A DNA stretch of 64,000 nucleotides from Nitrospiria bacterium (GTDB lineage: Bacteria > Nitrospirota > Nitrospiria > JACQBZ01). The stretch spans positions 62,001-126,000 of the forward strand of contig DATIYJ010000011.1 in NCBI GenBank assembly GCA_035517655.1, given 5' to 3'. The notes under the pieces were generated by a model. That model was not told where the DNA came from and made no database searches. It saw only the letters and a program-made list of their open reading frames with translations. Positions 18,140 through 27,222 of the stretch are shown here, piece by piece (within the stretch, counting starts at the first letter, position 1; every line of letters begins with the position of its first letter). The position numbers and the translations under genes were made by a program.

Positions 18140-18153
18140 AGAAGGAGTGAAAA

Positions 18154-18933
18154 ATGCAGCGTATGGATTTGGAAGCGGAGCAGCGTCAGCAGAGCGGAAA
18201 AGGAGTGGCCCGCGCCCTTCGGCGGTCCGGGAAGATTCCCGCGGTTTTGTACGGCGAAGGGAAATCGAGCCTGTTGGCCGTTGTCCCCGCGGATCTGATT
18301 AAAATTTTAAAATCGGAGTCGGGCGAGAACGCTCTGATCAATCTGAAGATTAAAGGCGGAAAATCCGTCGAGACCCGGACGGCGATCCTTCGCGATTTTC
18401 AAAAAGATCCCATCACGGGGGGCATCTTGCACGCGGACCTGTTCGAGATCAACATGAATAAAGCGATCCGGGTGAGAGTCCCCATCATGGTCAAGGGCGA
18501 CGTGCCGGAGGGTGTCAAATTGGGCGGCGTCCTCCAGCACAACCTGCGGGAGATGATGATCGAGTGTCTTCCGTCCATGATTCCGGACCATCTTGACGTT
18601 GACGCGGCCTATCTGAAGATCGGGGAGTCGATTCACGTCAGAGACCTTCAGGTTGAACAGGGGATCCGGATTCTGGAAGATAAGGATCTCGCGATTGTAT
18701 CGGTCGCGGCTCCGATGTCGGAGGCGAAGCTGGAGGAAATTCTGGCGGGAACGCCGGCCGAGACGAAGGAGCCCGAGGTCATCGGGAAGAAGAAGGAGGA
18801 AGGGGAAGTGGAAGCGGCGGCGGAGCCTGCGGCCGGCGGAAAAGCGGGTGAGAAAGCCGAGGCCAAGGGCGAGGGCAAGGCCCCGAAACCAAGCGGCAAG
18901 GAAGAGAAGAAGGAGACTGGAGCGAAAGGTTAA
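18154..18933 (+). CDS. rplY: 50S ribosomal protein L25, long CTC form (bL25)
   Basis: 259 residues. An N-terminal 5S-rRNA-binding L25 domain (about 1-95) with SGKGVARALRRSGKIPAVLYG is followed by the beta-rich TL5/CTC domain (about 96-190) with VPIMVKGDVPEGVK. The last 60-odd residues are a low-complexity Ala/Glu/Lys tail. It is preceded by AAGGAG and sits between prs and pth, the usual place for this gene. Confidence 0.95.
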   Translation: MQRMDLEAEQRQQSGKGVARALRRSGKIPAVLYGEGKSSLLAVVPADLIKILKSESGENALINLKIKGGKSVETRTAILRDFQKDPITGGILHADLFEINMNKAIRVRVPIMVKGDVPEGVKLGGVLQHNLREMMIECLPSMIPDHLDVDAAYLKIGESIHVRDLQVEQGIRILEDKDLAIVSVAAPMSEAKLEEILAGTPAETKEPEVIGKKKEEGEVEAAAEPAAGGKAGEKAEAKGEGKAPKPSGKEEKKETGAKG

Positions 18934-18940
18934 TTTCATA

Positions 18941-19513
18941 TTGAAGATCCTTGTGGGACTTGGAAACCCCGGGGCGGACTACGCGCGCAGCCGTCACAAT
19001 GTCGGTTTTATGGTTCTCGATGCCTTCGCGAAGTCCCTGGCTGTTTCTTTTCGGAAAACATCTTCGCGGATGGTGACCGCCTTCGGTACGATCCGCGGCC
19101 GAGACCGAAACGATGAACGCGTGATCCTTGCGAAGCCGCAGACCTATATGAATCGAAGCGGCTCCGCGACCTTGGAACTGCTCCGGGAAACCGGAGCCGG
19201 TCCGTCGGATCTTCTCGTGGTTCACGATGATTTGGATCTGGGTCTCGGGCGTCTCCGGCTTAAGTCCAAAGGAGGGCATGGCGGTCATCGCGGGGTTCAA
19301 TCCATTATCGCGTCACTCCAGACCCACCAGTTTTATCGCTTCCGAGTAGGCATCGGCCGCCCGCCCGCGCACTTGGCGGCGGATGAATATGTTCTCTCGC
19401 TTTTTCTTCCGGAAGAAAGATCCATCGTACAGGGAATGATCGCGCGATCCGTCATGGCCTTGGACTGCTTTCTTAAGGAAGGGCCGGAAGCAACCATGAA
19501 CCGCTTTCATTAA
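18941..19513 (+). CDS. pth: Peptidyl-tRNA hydrolase
   Basis: 190 residues using a TTG start at 18941, which gives MKILVGLGNPG, the family's standard N-terminus. It recycles peptidyl-tRNAs released from stalled ribosomes. The catalytic His lies in SRHNVGF, the substrate-binding Asn in PQTYMNRSG, and the conserved Asp in VVHDDLDL. The segment GGHGGHRGV carries Arg where Escherichia coli Pth has the tRNA-contacting Asn114. The same frame continues upstream into rplY, but that extension overlaps coding DNA and adds only Arg/Lys-rich sequence, so it is dismissed. Confidence 0.92.
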   Translation: MKILVGLGNPGADYARSRHNVGFMVLDAFAKSLAVSFRKTSSRMVTAFGTIRGRDRNDERVILAKPQTYMNRSGSATLELLRETGAGPSDLLVVHDDLDLGLGRLRLKSKGGHGGHRGVQSIIASLQTHQFYRFRVGIGRPPAHLAADEYVLSLFLPEERSIVQGMIARSVMALDCFLKEGPEATMNRFH

Positions 19514-19580
19514 CAGAAAAAGTTCGACATGCACGGATTTCAATCTCACAGACCGATGAGCGGATAAGGAGGCGTCAAGC

Positions 19581-21614
19581 ATGGATTTGACAAGCGGTTC
19601 GATCTTTTTTGCCCTGGTTTGCGGGGCGGCGGCGGTGGTTTACGGGGCTGTGGCGGCTCGATGGGTTCTGGCCCTTCCGGCCGGCTCGGAGCGGATGCAG
19701 GAGATTGCGAAGGCCATTCAGGAGGGAGCGAAGGCCTTTTTAAACCGCCAATATACGACGATTGCGGGTGTCGGTCTGATCTTGTTTGTCATTCTGTGGG
19801 CCACTCTGGGAGCCAAAACGGCGATCGGATTTCTGATCGGTGCGGTCTCGTCCGCGGCGGCCGGTTATATCGGAATGAACATTTCCGTGAAGGCCAACGT
19901 GCGGACAGCCGAAGCGGCAAAACGAGGACTCTCCGCGGCGTTTAACGTGGCCTTCCGGGGTGGATCCGTTACCGGTCTTCTCGTGGTCGGCCTGGGCCTT
20001 CTATCGGTCGCCGGGTACTACGGCATTTTGGTGGGACTTACACCGAGCGGCCAGAAAGTCGATATCACCCCCTTGGTGGGTCTGGGGTTTGGAGGGAGCC
20101 TGATCAGCATCTTCGCTCGGCTGGGCGGCGGGATCTTCACGAAGGCGGCCGACGTCGGTGCGGATCTGGTCGGCAAAGTGGAGGCTGGAATTCCGGAGGA
20201 CGATCCGCGTAACCCGGCCGTCATTGCGGACAACGTCGGCGACAACGTCGGAGACTGCGCCGGCATGGCGGCCGATCTGTTCGAGACGTATGCCGTCACG
20301 ATCATCTCAACCATGCTTCTGGGCCTTCTGGTCTTCAGAGACGCCTCACAGGTCCTGGTCTACCCGCTGGTCGTGGGCGGGGTCTCGATCATCTCCTCGA
20401 TCATCGGTACCTTTTTCGCACGCATCGGCATCAAAGGCTATATCATGGGCGCGTTGTACAAGGGTCTGGCCGTCTCCGGACTCCTCGCGGCGATCGCGCT
20501 TTACTTTGTGACCGCCTGGATCTTTCAAGGACTGGGGACGGTCGATCCGACACGTATCTACGGGTCCGTGCTTGTCGGTTTGGCGGTAACGGCTGCACTG
20601 GTGATGATTACGGAATATTACACGTCGACTTCTTTCGGGCCGGTGAGGAGCATTGCGAAGGCTTCCACCACCGGCCACGGAACAAACATTATCGCCGGTC
20701 TGGCCGTGAGCATGAAAGCGACGGCGCTGCCGGTGCTGGTGATCGGAGCGGGAGTCCTGGCCGCGTTTCACCTCTCTGGCCTTTACGGCGTGGCCGTGGC
20801 GGCCGTTTCAATGCTGTCCATGGCCGGAATGGTTGTGGCGCTGGACGCCTACGGTCCGATCACCGACAACGCGGGCGGAATCGCCGAGATGGCCGGTTTG
20901 GATAAAAGCGTCCGAGCCGTTACCGACCCTCTGGATGCGGTCGGCAACACGACCAAGGCCGTGACCAAGGGCTACGCGATCGGATCGGCCGGTCTGGCCG
21001 CGATCGTTCTTTTCGCATCGTATACGCAGGATCTGAACAACCTGCTCGATATCAAAGTCGTCTTCACTCTGAGCGATCCCTATATCTTGGTCGGCCTTTT
21101 CATCGGCGGTATGCTGCCGTATCTCTTTTCGGCGTTGAGCATGGAGGCCGTGGGGAAGGCCGCCGGAATGATCGTGGAAGAGGTCCGTCGCCAGTTCCGC
21201 GAGATTCCCGGCATCATGCAGGGGACCGGCCGACCGGACTATGGCCAGGCCGTGGACATTGTGACCCGTGCAGCGATCCGCGAAATGATCATTCCCGGAT
21301 TGATTCCGGTTCTCTCGCCGATTGCGGTCGGGTTGATCCTGGGACCAAAGGCCTTGGGGGGAGTCCTGGTCGGAAGCATTGTCACCGGCCTGTTCGTGGC
21401 GATCTCGATGACCAGCGGCGGGGGCGCGTGGGACAACGCCAAAAAGTATATCGAGGAGGGAAATTACGGAGGCAAGGGAAGCGAGGCCCATAAGGCGGCC
21501 GTGACGGGCGACACCGTCGGTGATCCATACAAAGACACCGCCGGCCCGGCCATCAATCCGATGATCAAGATCATCAACATTGTGGCCTTGTTGATGATCC
21601 CGTTGCTCGTGTAA
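19581..21614 (+). CDS. hppA: Membrane-bound H+-translocating pyrophosphatase (K+-independent)
   Basis: 677 residues, about 16 hydrophobic helices. The enzyme couples pyrophosphate hydrolysis to proton pumping. The pyrophosphate/Mg-binding signature covers about 189-225 ([30 protein letters not shown]). GNTTKA at 455-460 carries Lys459 where K+-dependent enzymes have Ala; in the known classification this marks the K+-independent H+-pumping type. It has a strong ribosome-binding site (AAGGAGG, 19567-19573) and is followed after 6 bp by ychF. Confidence 0.95.
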   Translation: MDLTSGSIFFALVCGAAAVVYGAVAARWVLALPAGSERMQEIAKAIQEGAKAFLNRQYTTIAGVGLILFVILWATLGAKTAIGFLIGAVSSAAAGYIGMNISVKANVRTAEAAKRGLSAAFNVAFRGGSVTGLLVVGLGLLSVAGYYGILVGLTPSGQKVDITPLVGLGFGGSLISIFARLGGGIFTKAADVGADLVGKVEAGIPEDDPRNPAVIADNVGDNVGDCAGMAADLFETYAVTIISTMLLGLLVFRDASQVLVYPLVVGGVSIISSIIGTFFARIGIKGYIMGALYKGLAVSGLLAAIALYFVTAWIFQGLGTVDPTRIYGSVLVGLAVTAALVMITEYYTSTSFGPVRSIAKASTTGHGTNIIAGLAVSMKATALPVLVIGAGVLAAFHLSGLYGVAVAAVSMLSMAGMVVALDAYGPITDNAGGIAEMAGLDKSVRAVTDPLDAVGNTTKAVTKGYAIGSAGLAAIVLFASYTQDLNNLLDIKVVFTLSDPYILVGLFIGGMLPYLFSALSMEAVGKAAGMIVEEVRRQFREIPGIMQGTGRPDYGQAVDIVTRAAIREMIIPGLIPVLSPIAVGLILGPKALGGVLVGSIVTGLFVAISMTSGGGAWDNAKKYIEEGNYGGKGSEAHKAAVTGDTVGDPYKDTAGPAINPMIKIINIVALLMIPLLV

Positions 21615-21620
21615 TCGAGT

Positions 21621-22715
21621 ATGGGATTTAACTGCGGCATCGTTGGGCTTCCCAATGTGGGGAAATCGACCCTCTTTAACGCCTTGACGGCCGCGGGCGC
21701 GGCCGTGGCCAATTATCCGTTCTGCACGATCGAGCCGAACGTCGGAGTCGTGGAAGTTCCGGACGATCGACTCGATCGCTTGGCCGAGATCTTCAAGTCC
21801 AAAAAGATTGTTCCGACAACGGTGGAATTCGTCGACATCGCCGGACTGGTCAAAGGAGCGAGCCAAGGCGAAGGGCTGGGCAATAAATTCCTAAGTCACA
21901 TCCGAAACGTGGACGCGATCGTCCATATCGTTCGCTGTTTTGAAAATCCGGATGTGGCGCATGTTTCGGGTTCGGTCGACCCCGCGCGGGATATCGAGAT
22001 TATCGAGACCGAGTTGATTTTGGCCGATCTGGAAACGGTGGAGCGGCGCCTTCAGACTGTCGAGAAAAAGGTCCGATCGGGAGAGGCGAAGGCCGCGGAG
22101 GAGCATGCCTTCACGCAGCAGCTTCACGCGTTGTTGGCCAAAGGTGAACCGATCCGCGGGAGACCTTACACGCCGGAGCAGATGCGGCTGCTGCACGAGG
22201 TGCATCTTCTGACGGATAAACCGGTCTTGTATGTGGCCAACGTGTCGGAAGCCGATCTGGGTCGGGAAACCGATTATGTTCGGCAGGTTCGTAAAATCGC
22301 GGAGCGGGAAGCGGCTCGTGTGATCGTGATCAGCGGTCAGGTCGAGGCCGAGGTGATCGCGCTGCCCAAAGAGGATCGGCCTGCATTCTTGAAGGAATTG
22401 GGATTGGCCGAGTCCGGACTGGATCGCCTCATACAGGCCGGGTATCAAATGCTGGGGCTTATCACCTTTTTCACGGCCGGCGAGCCGGAGTCAAGGGCCT
22501 GGACGGTTTCACAAGGCACCAAGGCCCCGCAAGCGGCCGGAAAAATCCATAGCGACATGGAAAAGGGCTTCATCCGCGCGGAGGTGATGGCGTATTCCGA
22601 CCTGATGGTTTGCGGAAATGCGACCTCGGTTCGTGAACGGGGCTTGCTTCGAGTAGAGGGCCGGGATTATGTCATTCGGGATGGAGATATCCTGCACTTC
22701 AGGTTTCAGGTCTGA
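21621..22715 (+). CDS. ychF: Redox-regulated ribosome-binding ATPase YchF (Obg family)
   Basis: 364 residues. G1 loop GLPNVGKST near residue 8, switch [10 protein letters not shown]3 [17 protein letters not shown], and NVSEADL in place of the GTP-specifying NKxD, which is why this family prefers ATP. A helical coiled-coil insert and the C-terminal TGS domain (about 280-364) are present. It is cytoplasmic and associated with translation and the oxidative-stress response. It begins 6 bp after hppA, so the two are probably co-transcribed. Confidence 0.95.
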   Translation: MGFNCGIVGLPNVGKSTLFNALTAAGAAVANYPFCTIEPNVGVVEVPDDRLDRLAEIFKSKKIVPTTVEFVDIAGLVKGASQGEGLGNKFLSHIRNVDAIVHIVRCFENPDVAHVSGSVDPARDIEIIETELILADLETVERRLQTVEKKVRSGEAKAAEEHAFTQQLHALLAKGEPIRGRPYTPEQMRLLHEVHLLTDKPVLYVANVSEADLGRETDYVRQVRKIAEREAARVIVISGQVEAEVIALPKEDRPAFLKELGLAESGLDRLIQAGYQMLGLITFFTAGEPESRAWTVSQGTKAPQAAGKIHSDMEKGFIRAEVMAYSDLMVCGNATSVRERGLLRVEGRDYVIRDGDILHFRFQV

Positions 22716-22832
22716 AAAGGCCTGTTGATTTTAACGGGAAGGATGTGTTACAAGGGTTACACATTGTCCGTATCAGGACACCTCGCTCTCAACGTGGCTT
22801 GAGGGCTTGACATCCAGGAGGGAGCGAATTTT

Positions 22833-23234
22833 ATGCAGATGTATGAGTCCATTTTCATCCTTCGGCCGACCTTGACGGAGGAAGAAGTGACGAAGGTGGT
22901 TGAAAAAATGAAAGGGGCCGTCGAGAAAAACGGCGGCACCATCCTGCAGTCCGAAAACTGGGGAAAGCGGAAGCTGGCCTATGAAGTGGAAAAGGAAAAA
23001 AAGGGGACGTACGTCATTTTTCGTTTTAAGGGAGACGGAAAAGTGATCAACGACCTGGAGCACAACTATCGAATGGAGGATTCCATCATCAAGTTTCTCA
23101 CGGTGAAGCCTTCAAAAGGCGATTCGGGCACGCTGGTCATGCCGTCACCGGATGAAGGACGCCCCTTCCGGAGCCGATCCGGACATGACCGGGACGATCG
23201 CCGGTGGTCGGAATCGGGTAAAAAGGCGGATTAG
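22833..23234 (+). CDS. rpsF: 30S ribosomal protein S6 (bS6)
   Basis: 133 residues. MYESIFILRPTLTEEEV is the standard N-terminus, and GKRKLAYEVEKEKKG is the central strand. The C-terminal 30 residues are charged and disordered. AGGAGGGA precedes the ATG. It heads rpsF-ssb-rpsR. The 117-bp upstream region could hold an S6:S18-binding leader, but I cannot identify it with confidence. Confidence 0.95.
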   Translation: MQMYESIFILRPTLTEEEVTKVVEKMKGAVEKNGGTILQSENWGKRKLAYEVEKEKKGTYVIFRFKGDGKVINDLEHNYRMEDSIIKFLTVKPSKGDSGTLVMPSPDEGRPFRSRSGHDRDDRRWSESGKKAD

Positions 23235-23239
23235 AATAG

Positions 23240-23659
23240 ATGGTCAGTTACAACAAGGTCATCCTGATCGGCAACCTCACCAAAGATCCCGAGATCCGTT
23301 ACACGCCCAGCGGCACGCCGGTGGCCAACTTCCGTCTTGCGGTCAACCACAAATACAAGCAGGGCGACGACCTCAAGGAAGAGGTCTGTTACATCGATGT
23401 GGTCGTTTTTGGAAAACAGGCTGAGAATTGCGGCCAGTATTTGAATAAGGGACAGAGCGTCATCGTGGATGGGCGGCTTCAGGAGCGCCGATGGGAGACC
23501 GAGGACGGCCAGAAACGAAGCAAGCATGAAGTGGTGGCTCAGGCCGTCCGTTTCATGCCTAAGCGCGGGGAGTCGGCCCCTCCAAGCGGAAAGGCGGACT
23601 CCGTTTCGGAAGATGTCGAGCCGGCCTTGGGGGGAGCGGAAAACGATGTGCCGTTCTAA
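23240..23659 (+). CDS. ssb: Single-stranded DNA-binding protein
   Basis: 139 residues. An OB-fold (about 1-105) opens with YNKVILIGNLTKDPE and contains VANFRLAVN and WETEDGQKRSKHEVVA. A flexible linker leads to the conserved acidic tip ending DVPF, which recruits repair and replication partners. It starts 5 bp after rpsF, matching the common rpsF-ssb-rpsR order. Confidence 0.96.
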   Translation: MVSYNKVILIGNLTKDPEIRYTPSGTPVANFRLAVNHKYKQGDDLKEEVCYIDVVVFGKQAENCGQYLNKGQSVIVDGRLQERRWETEDGQKRSKHEVVAQAVRFMPKRGESAPPSGKADSVSEDVEPALGGAENDVPF

Positions 23660-23784
23660 TTTCCCCGGCGCGTTTAATCCATGACCCGATCGAAGGTCTG
23701 CGTGCGAAGCACAAAGCGACGGCATGCATGGCCATAAATAAATAAAAAAGCGAGACCACTTCAGGCAACGACAAGGAGGATTCA

Positions 23785-24015
23785 GTGGAGAAAGGCCGGT
23801 TTACCCAGCGGAAGAAGAATTGCCGCTTTTGCACCGACAAAATCAAGTTTATCGATTACAAAGACACCTCGCTGTTGCGAAACTTTGTGACGGAGCGGGG
23901 CAAGATCGTTCCGCGACGGATTTCCGGCAATTGCGCGTCCCATCAGAGAGATGTCGGCCAAGCCATTAAGAGGGCCCGGAGCATTGCTCTTTTGGCGTTT
24001 GCCGAAGAACGATAG
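23785..24015 (+). CDS. rpsR: 30S ribosomal protein S18 (bS18)
   Basis: 76 residues, GTG start at 23785 placed 4 nt after [35 protein letters not shown] and [14 protein letters not shown] are family hallmarks. In most bacteria rplI (L9) follows; here the next gene is convergent and unrelated. The N-terminal CxxC suggests the zinc-binding variant of S18. Confidence 0.95.
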   Translation: MEKGRFTQRKKNCRFCTDKIKFIDYKDTSLLRNFVTERGKIVPRRISGNCASHQRDVGQAIKRARSIALLAFAEER

Positions 24016-24030
24016 AATTCGTGACCCGTC

Positions 24031-24519
24031 TCAAGGTTCTTTCTGAAGCCGTTCGATGATCTCCGAGATGAGTTCAATCGGATTGAGCACAAGCGGGATG
24101 GCTTGATCCGGCAGATGGCCGGGCGTAAACTGAAAATGACCTTCTTCCCACCGAAAGAGGCTGTAGATAATTTCCTTGACTTGAAGCTTGAGTCCGTCGA
24201 ATAATTCCTTGGGAGTTAGAAATCCCAGCTCCACAATGATCGCGCCGAATTTTTTATGGGTGGCACCCTGGAGTTTAAGCGCCGCATCCATTTGCTCGCG
24301 TCTGAGTTTTCCGGCGTTGATCAGGATATATCCCAGCCGGTCCCCCGATAAGTTTGATGACGCAGAGACGATGTTCCCGTCCTTAACGTAGATCGATTTT
24401 TCCTGCCCGTCGTGTTGCAGAGTCAGTGTTCCGGTAACCTTGGATGATTGGAGATTCTGGAGGAGGTCCGATAAAGGGATGTTTTGAAGGTTACCGGAAA
24501 AGGGTTCATGGTTGGTCAT
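24031..24519 (-). CDS. DUF4388 (PATAN-like) domain protein
   Basis: 162 residues from the ATG at 24519. The N-terminal DUF4388 domain (FSGNLQNIPLSDLLQNLQSSKVTGTL, residues about 6-31, then IYVKDGNIVSA) is followed by a helical segment ending in WEEGHFQF. Such proteins are linked to gliding, pilus and two-component signalling in other bacteria; no exact role is assignable. An in-frame ATG at 24636 would add 39 residues, but a near-consensus promoter (24539-24566) lies inside that extension, so the shorter form is chosen. It is divergent from the PilZ gene. Confidence 0.82.
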   Translation of the reverse strand: MTNHEPFSGNLQNIPLSDLLQNLQSSKVTGTLTLQHDGQEKSIYVKDGNIVSASSNLSGDRLGYILINAGKLRREQMDAALKLQGATHKKFGAIIVELGFLTPKELFDGLKLQVKEIIYSLFRWEEGHFQFTPGHLPDQAIPLVLNPIELISEIIERLQKEP

Positions 24520-24538
24520 CGTTGGCCGCGTTGTTTTA

Positions 24539-24566
24539 ATTATATCCAAACCAAACGCCTTGTCAA
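24539..24566 (-). promoter_or_regulatory. Sigma-70 promoter for the DUF4388 gene
   Basis: Minus strand: -35 TTGACA (24561-24566), 16-bp spacer, -10 TATAAT (24539-24544). The predicted start is about 13 nt before the ATG at 24519. Confidence 0.75.
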
Positions 24567-24597
24567 GAATGAGAACCCCGGCCGGATATAAATTTTC

Positions 24598-24626
24598 TTG
24601 ACGGATGAACCGCAACTTGTTATAGT
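24598..24626 (+). promoter_or_regulatory. Sigma-70 promoter for the PilZ gene
   Basis: -35 TTGACG (24598-24603), 17-bp spacer, -10 TATAGT (24621-24626). It is back-to-back with the DUF4388 promoter, 31 bp apart, so the two genes could share regulation. Confidence 0.7.
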
Positions 24627-24663
24627 TCTCGGGCATTGAGTAGGGTCCTCGGCGGAGTCGGAA

Positions 24664-25080
24664 TTGAAAATCAAGTCCCAGACACAGTTTAATCCGGTTT
24701 CACCCAATAAGGACGGCCTTCAGGCCTTTATCGAAAAGCGGCGGTCACTTCGTTTGCCCTTGTTCGTATTGGAAATAAGATGGAGAAAATACAACAAGGT
24801 ATTCATCGGTCATACGCAGAACATCAGCATCGGCGGTCTGTTCATGTCCACCGAACGTCCCCTTCAAGCCGGGGAACAGTTTCCGATCGAGTTTGTCCTT
24901 CCGGACAGGAAAACCAAGATCAACTGCACCGGAGAGGTCACCTGGACGCGGTCTTATGCGGCGGAGGGAGCCGGCTCGGAAGGCATCGGCGTCCGTTTCG
25001 TGGATCTCAATGACCAAAAAATGAAAGCGATTGGTCAATGGATCAAGAAACAGGAGACCTCCAAAAAGAAACAGGCCTGA
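24664..25080 (+). CDS. PilZ-domain c-di-GMP-binding protein
   Basis: 138 residues, TTG start 6 nt after GGAG (24654-24657). A short N-terminal tail precedes a single PilZ domain. Both halves of the c-di-GMP-binding signature are intact: RxxxR as RRSLR (about residues 27-31) and D/NxSxxG as NISIGG (about 52-57). The protein should therefore bind the second messenger. It is a stand-alone receiver without an output domain. Partners may be the pilus or secretion machinery in this window, but that link is inference. Confidence 0.88.
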   Translation: MKIKSQTQFNPVSPNKDGLQAFIEKRRSLRLPLFVLEIRWRKYNKVFIGHTQNISIGGLFMSTERPLQAGEQFPIEFVLPDRKTKINCTGEVTWTRSYAAEGAGSEGIGVRFVDLNDQKMKAIGQWIKKQETSKKKQA

Positions 25081-25335
25081 GAAGGTCGTGGATCTATGGG
25101 GTCCATCGGTACCGATCCCGCCGCGTAGCACGGTTCCGATTTCTGCGACGATCACCTCGGGTTATCCCATTTTACTTCTCCATCCGCCAACTGTTCGGCA
25201 TGCAGACCGATTCATGGACCTTCAGGTTTAGGCCACGGCCCGTCACCGGGGTTTACGGGCTTCCGAAGCTCGTCCCTGAAACTAAAGTGTAAGCCGCCGC
25301 GGCCTTCGACCCGGATAAAAGAGAGGCTTTTCTGG

Positions 25336-25566
25336 ATGGGCGGAAAGACGAAGACGGCCAAACCGGAGGCGGAAAAGCGAAAACGAAGGGATCGTAGGGA
25401 TCCGCTTCGTGACCGACGGACGAATGAACGCCGCAAAACGGAACGGCGCAAGGCCGGTCGGCGCAAAGAGTTCTGTCCCACTTGCGGGGGAGAATTAACC
25501 CCAACCGACTATTGTCCTTCCTGCAAGGTCCGGGTCGTCAAAATTCGGGTGTCGCCCCAACGTTGA
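25336..25566 (+). CDS. Small basic zinc-ribbon protein, 76 aa
   Basis: Residues 1-45 are extremely Arg/Lys-rich (RRDRRDPLRDRR, ERRKTERRKAGRR) and the C-terminus holds two CxxC knuckles (CPTCGG and CPSC) spaced 13 residues, a zinc-ribbon pattern. It might bind nucleic acid, but the family is unrecognised. GAGAGG lies about 10 nt before the ATG. The 255-bp gap before it shows no other gene. It ends 8 bp before rlpA. Confidence 0.6.
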   Translation: MGGKTKTAKPEAEKRKRRDRRDPLRDRRTNERRKTERRKAGRRKEFCPTCGGELTPTDYCPSCKVRVVKIRVSPQR

Positions 25567-25574
25567 GCGCGCGG

Positions 25575-26231
25575 ATGAAACATCCCGTATTCATGCCGCT
25601 TTCGGGATTCATTCTGGCGATGGCCGTTGTTTCTTGCGCCTCGATTCCCCGGTCTCGGCTTGATTATCCGGTCGGGTACCGAGAGAGCGGTATCGCCTCC
25701 TGGTACGGAGAGGAATTTCAAGGGAGACCGACCGCCAACGGTGAGACGTATAACATGTACGCCATGACGGCCGCCCACCGTCTGATGCCGCTCGGGACGA
25801 CGGTCAAGGTCACCCGCCGAGAGACTGGACAATCGGTCATGGTGAGGGTAAACGACCGAGGCCCCTTCGTGCGGGGACGCATTCTGGATCTTTCCTACGG
25901 AGCGGCCAGGGCTTTGGGCATGACCGGGACCGGTACGGCTCCCGTCCTGATCGAGGTGGTCTTCCTCCCGAAAGATTCCTCGATGACGGCGGGCGGTCTG
26001 TTTACCGTACAGGCGGGTGCGTTCGAGGTGGAGGAGAATGCAAAACAATTGGCGGAACGGTTGAGGAAGAAGTACCCCGATGTTTATTTGATGACGATGC
26101 GGTCGAATCAGAGCATGATTTACCGTGTGAGGGTGGGTTTGCTTGGTCGAAAAGAGGTTGCATTTGAACTGGCCGAGCGATTGTCCAGGGAAGAACGGCT
26201 GGACCCCTTCGTGACGCGGAAAGATCCTTAA
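25575..26231 (+). CDS. rlpA: RlpA-like septal-ring lipoprotein with SPOR domain
   Basis: 218 residues from ATG 25575. The signal ends in lipobox VVSC. The double-psi beta-barrel (about 35-125) has the lytic transglycosylase hallmarks SGIASWYG, GRPTANGE and VRVNDRGPF. A SPOR domain (about 145-218; FTVQAGAF) would bind denuded glycan strands at the septum. RlpA cleaves such strands during cell separation. An upstream in-frame extension to 25482 overlaps the zinc-ribbon gene and is rejected. Confidence 0.92.
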   Translation: MKHPVFMPLSGFILAMAVVSCASIPRSRLDYPVGYRESGIASWYGEEFQGRPTANGETYNMYAMTAAHRLMPLGTTVKVTRRETGQSVMVRVNDRGPFVRGRILDLSYGAARALGMTGTGTAPVLIEVVFLPKDSSMTAGGLFTVQAGAFEVEENAKQLAERLRKKYPDVYLMTMRSNQSMIYRVRVGLLGRKEVAFELAERLSREERLDPFVTRKDP

Positions 26232-26349
26232 GATTGCAAATACGGCCACGACTCGGATGAAAATCCTGGTGCGCGGCCCTCGTTACGTCGCCAAGTTTAC
26301 GGCAGCGGGCTTCAGGAACTCAATCGAACCTGTTCAAAGGAGAAATGCG

Positions 26350-26613
26350 ATGGCCGATGTGGCTAAACTGGAAGAGAAGATAAAGCGCGTTAAGAAAACG
26401 TTATCAGAAAAAAGAAAAAAAGAATCGGAGTCGGAAGCACGCCCGCTTGAACTCCGGCCCGTTCGAAAACGGTTGAAGCGTCTTCAACGCCGGCGACGAG
26501 TCCTGGCCGCCTTTCTGCAGCGCGGGATAAAGGGCAAGGGTGAGACATTGGAAAAGGGAAAGACCCCGGCGGCGGAGAAACCGGCCGCTGAAAAAGAAGT
26601 CAAAGCCGGTTAG
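26350..26613 (+). CDS. Small basic coiled-coil protein, 87 aa
   Basis: ATG 26350 follows AAAGGAG by 7 nt; an in-frame ATG at 26257 lacks such a site. The protein is almost entirely charged: an N-terminal helix (LEEKIKRVKKTLSEKRKKE), a second basic helix (RPVRKRLKRLQRRRRVLAAF) and a Lys/Ala/Glu tail. I do not recognise it. A nucleic-acid or ribosome association would fit the charge but is not shown. Confidence 0.55.
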   Translation: MADVAKLEEKIKRVKKTLSEKRKKESESEARPLELRPVRKRLKRLQRRRRVLAAFLQRGIKGKGETLEKGKTPAAEKPAAEKEVKAG

Positions 26614-26670
26614 CGAAATTCAAATTCATCATCGGTATGATCGACGGCGTGATGGGATAGGGGAACATCT

Positions 26671-27195
26671 ATGAATATCAATGGCCCTGTCGGGGCGCTG
26701 AGCCTTGCCCGGGTCGTCTGGGCCGCGGCGCTTTTTTTCATCATCAACGGTTGCGGCGCGCCGGTCATCTCGAAAGGAGTCCGGGATCAGGCGGATCCGA
26801 CCGCGACGTTCAAGGCCGTGTTTCACGACCCGGACGCCTACAAGGGCAAGACGGTTCTTTGGGGGGGGATCATCATCCGAACCCGCAACGCGAAGGACGT
26901 GACTTGGATCGAACTGGTGCAGGAGCCGTTGGCCGGCGACGATCGCCCGATACGAAGAGAGGCATCGGAAGGGCGTTTTTTAATCCGTCACGATGGCTTC
27001 TTGGATCCGGCCGTTTATGGACGAGGCCGCGAGGTCACGCTCGTCGGGGAGGTCCGGGGCCTGGAAACTCGATTGCTGGACGAGGCGGAATACCGCTACC
27101 CGGTCGTGGCGGACAAGCAGTTGGTGCTCTGGGGGCCCGCCCAGGAGCCGGCCTTTCATTTCAACCTGGGTTTCGGGGCCGTCTTCTCGAGATGA
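26671..27195 (+). CDS. Slp-family outer-membrane lipoprotein
   Basis: 174 residues. The signal peptide ends in lipobox INGC (Cys28). The body matches Slp (starvation-inducible lipoprotein, PF03843): VLWGGIIIRTRN, TWIELVQEPL, EGRFLIRHDGFLDP, GREVTLVGEVRG and YPVVADKQLVLW. Slp proteins are outer-membrane lipoproteins expressed in stationary phase or acid stress in Escherichia coli; the biochemical role is unknown. Confidence 0.88.
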   Translation: MNINGPVGALSLARVVWAAALFFIINGCGAPVISKGVRDQADPTATFKAVFHDPDAYKGKTVLWGGIIIRTRNAKDVTWIELVQEPLAGDDRPIRREASEGRFLIRHDGFLDPAVYGRGREVTLVGEVRGLETRLLDEAEYRYPVVADKQLVLWGPAQEPAFHFNLGFGAVFSR

Positions 27196-27222
27196 TTCAT
27201 GTTCATTTTAACATCGGCCGAA

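Noticed and set aside
22716-22832. TTGACA near 22806 as an rpsF promoter
   Set aside because: A -10 at proper spacing would fall on the rpsF start codon region and overlap the ribosome-binding site; it is probably coincidental.
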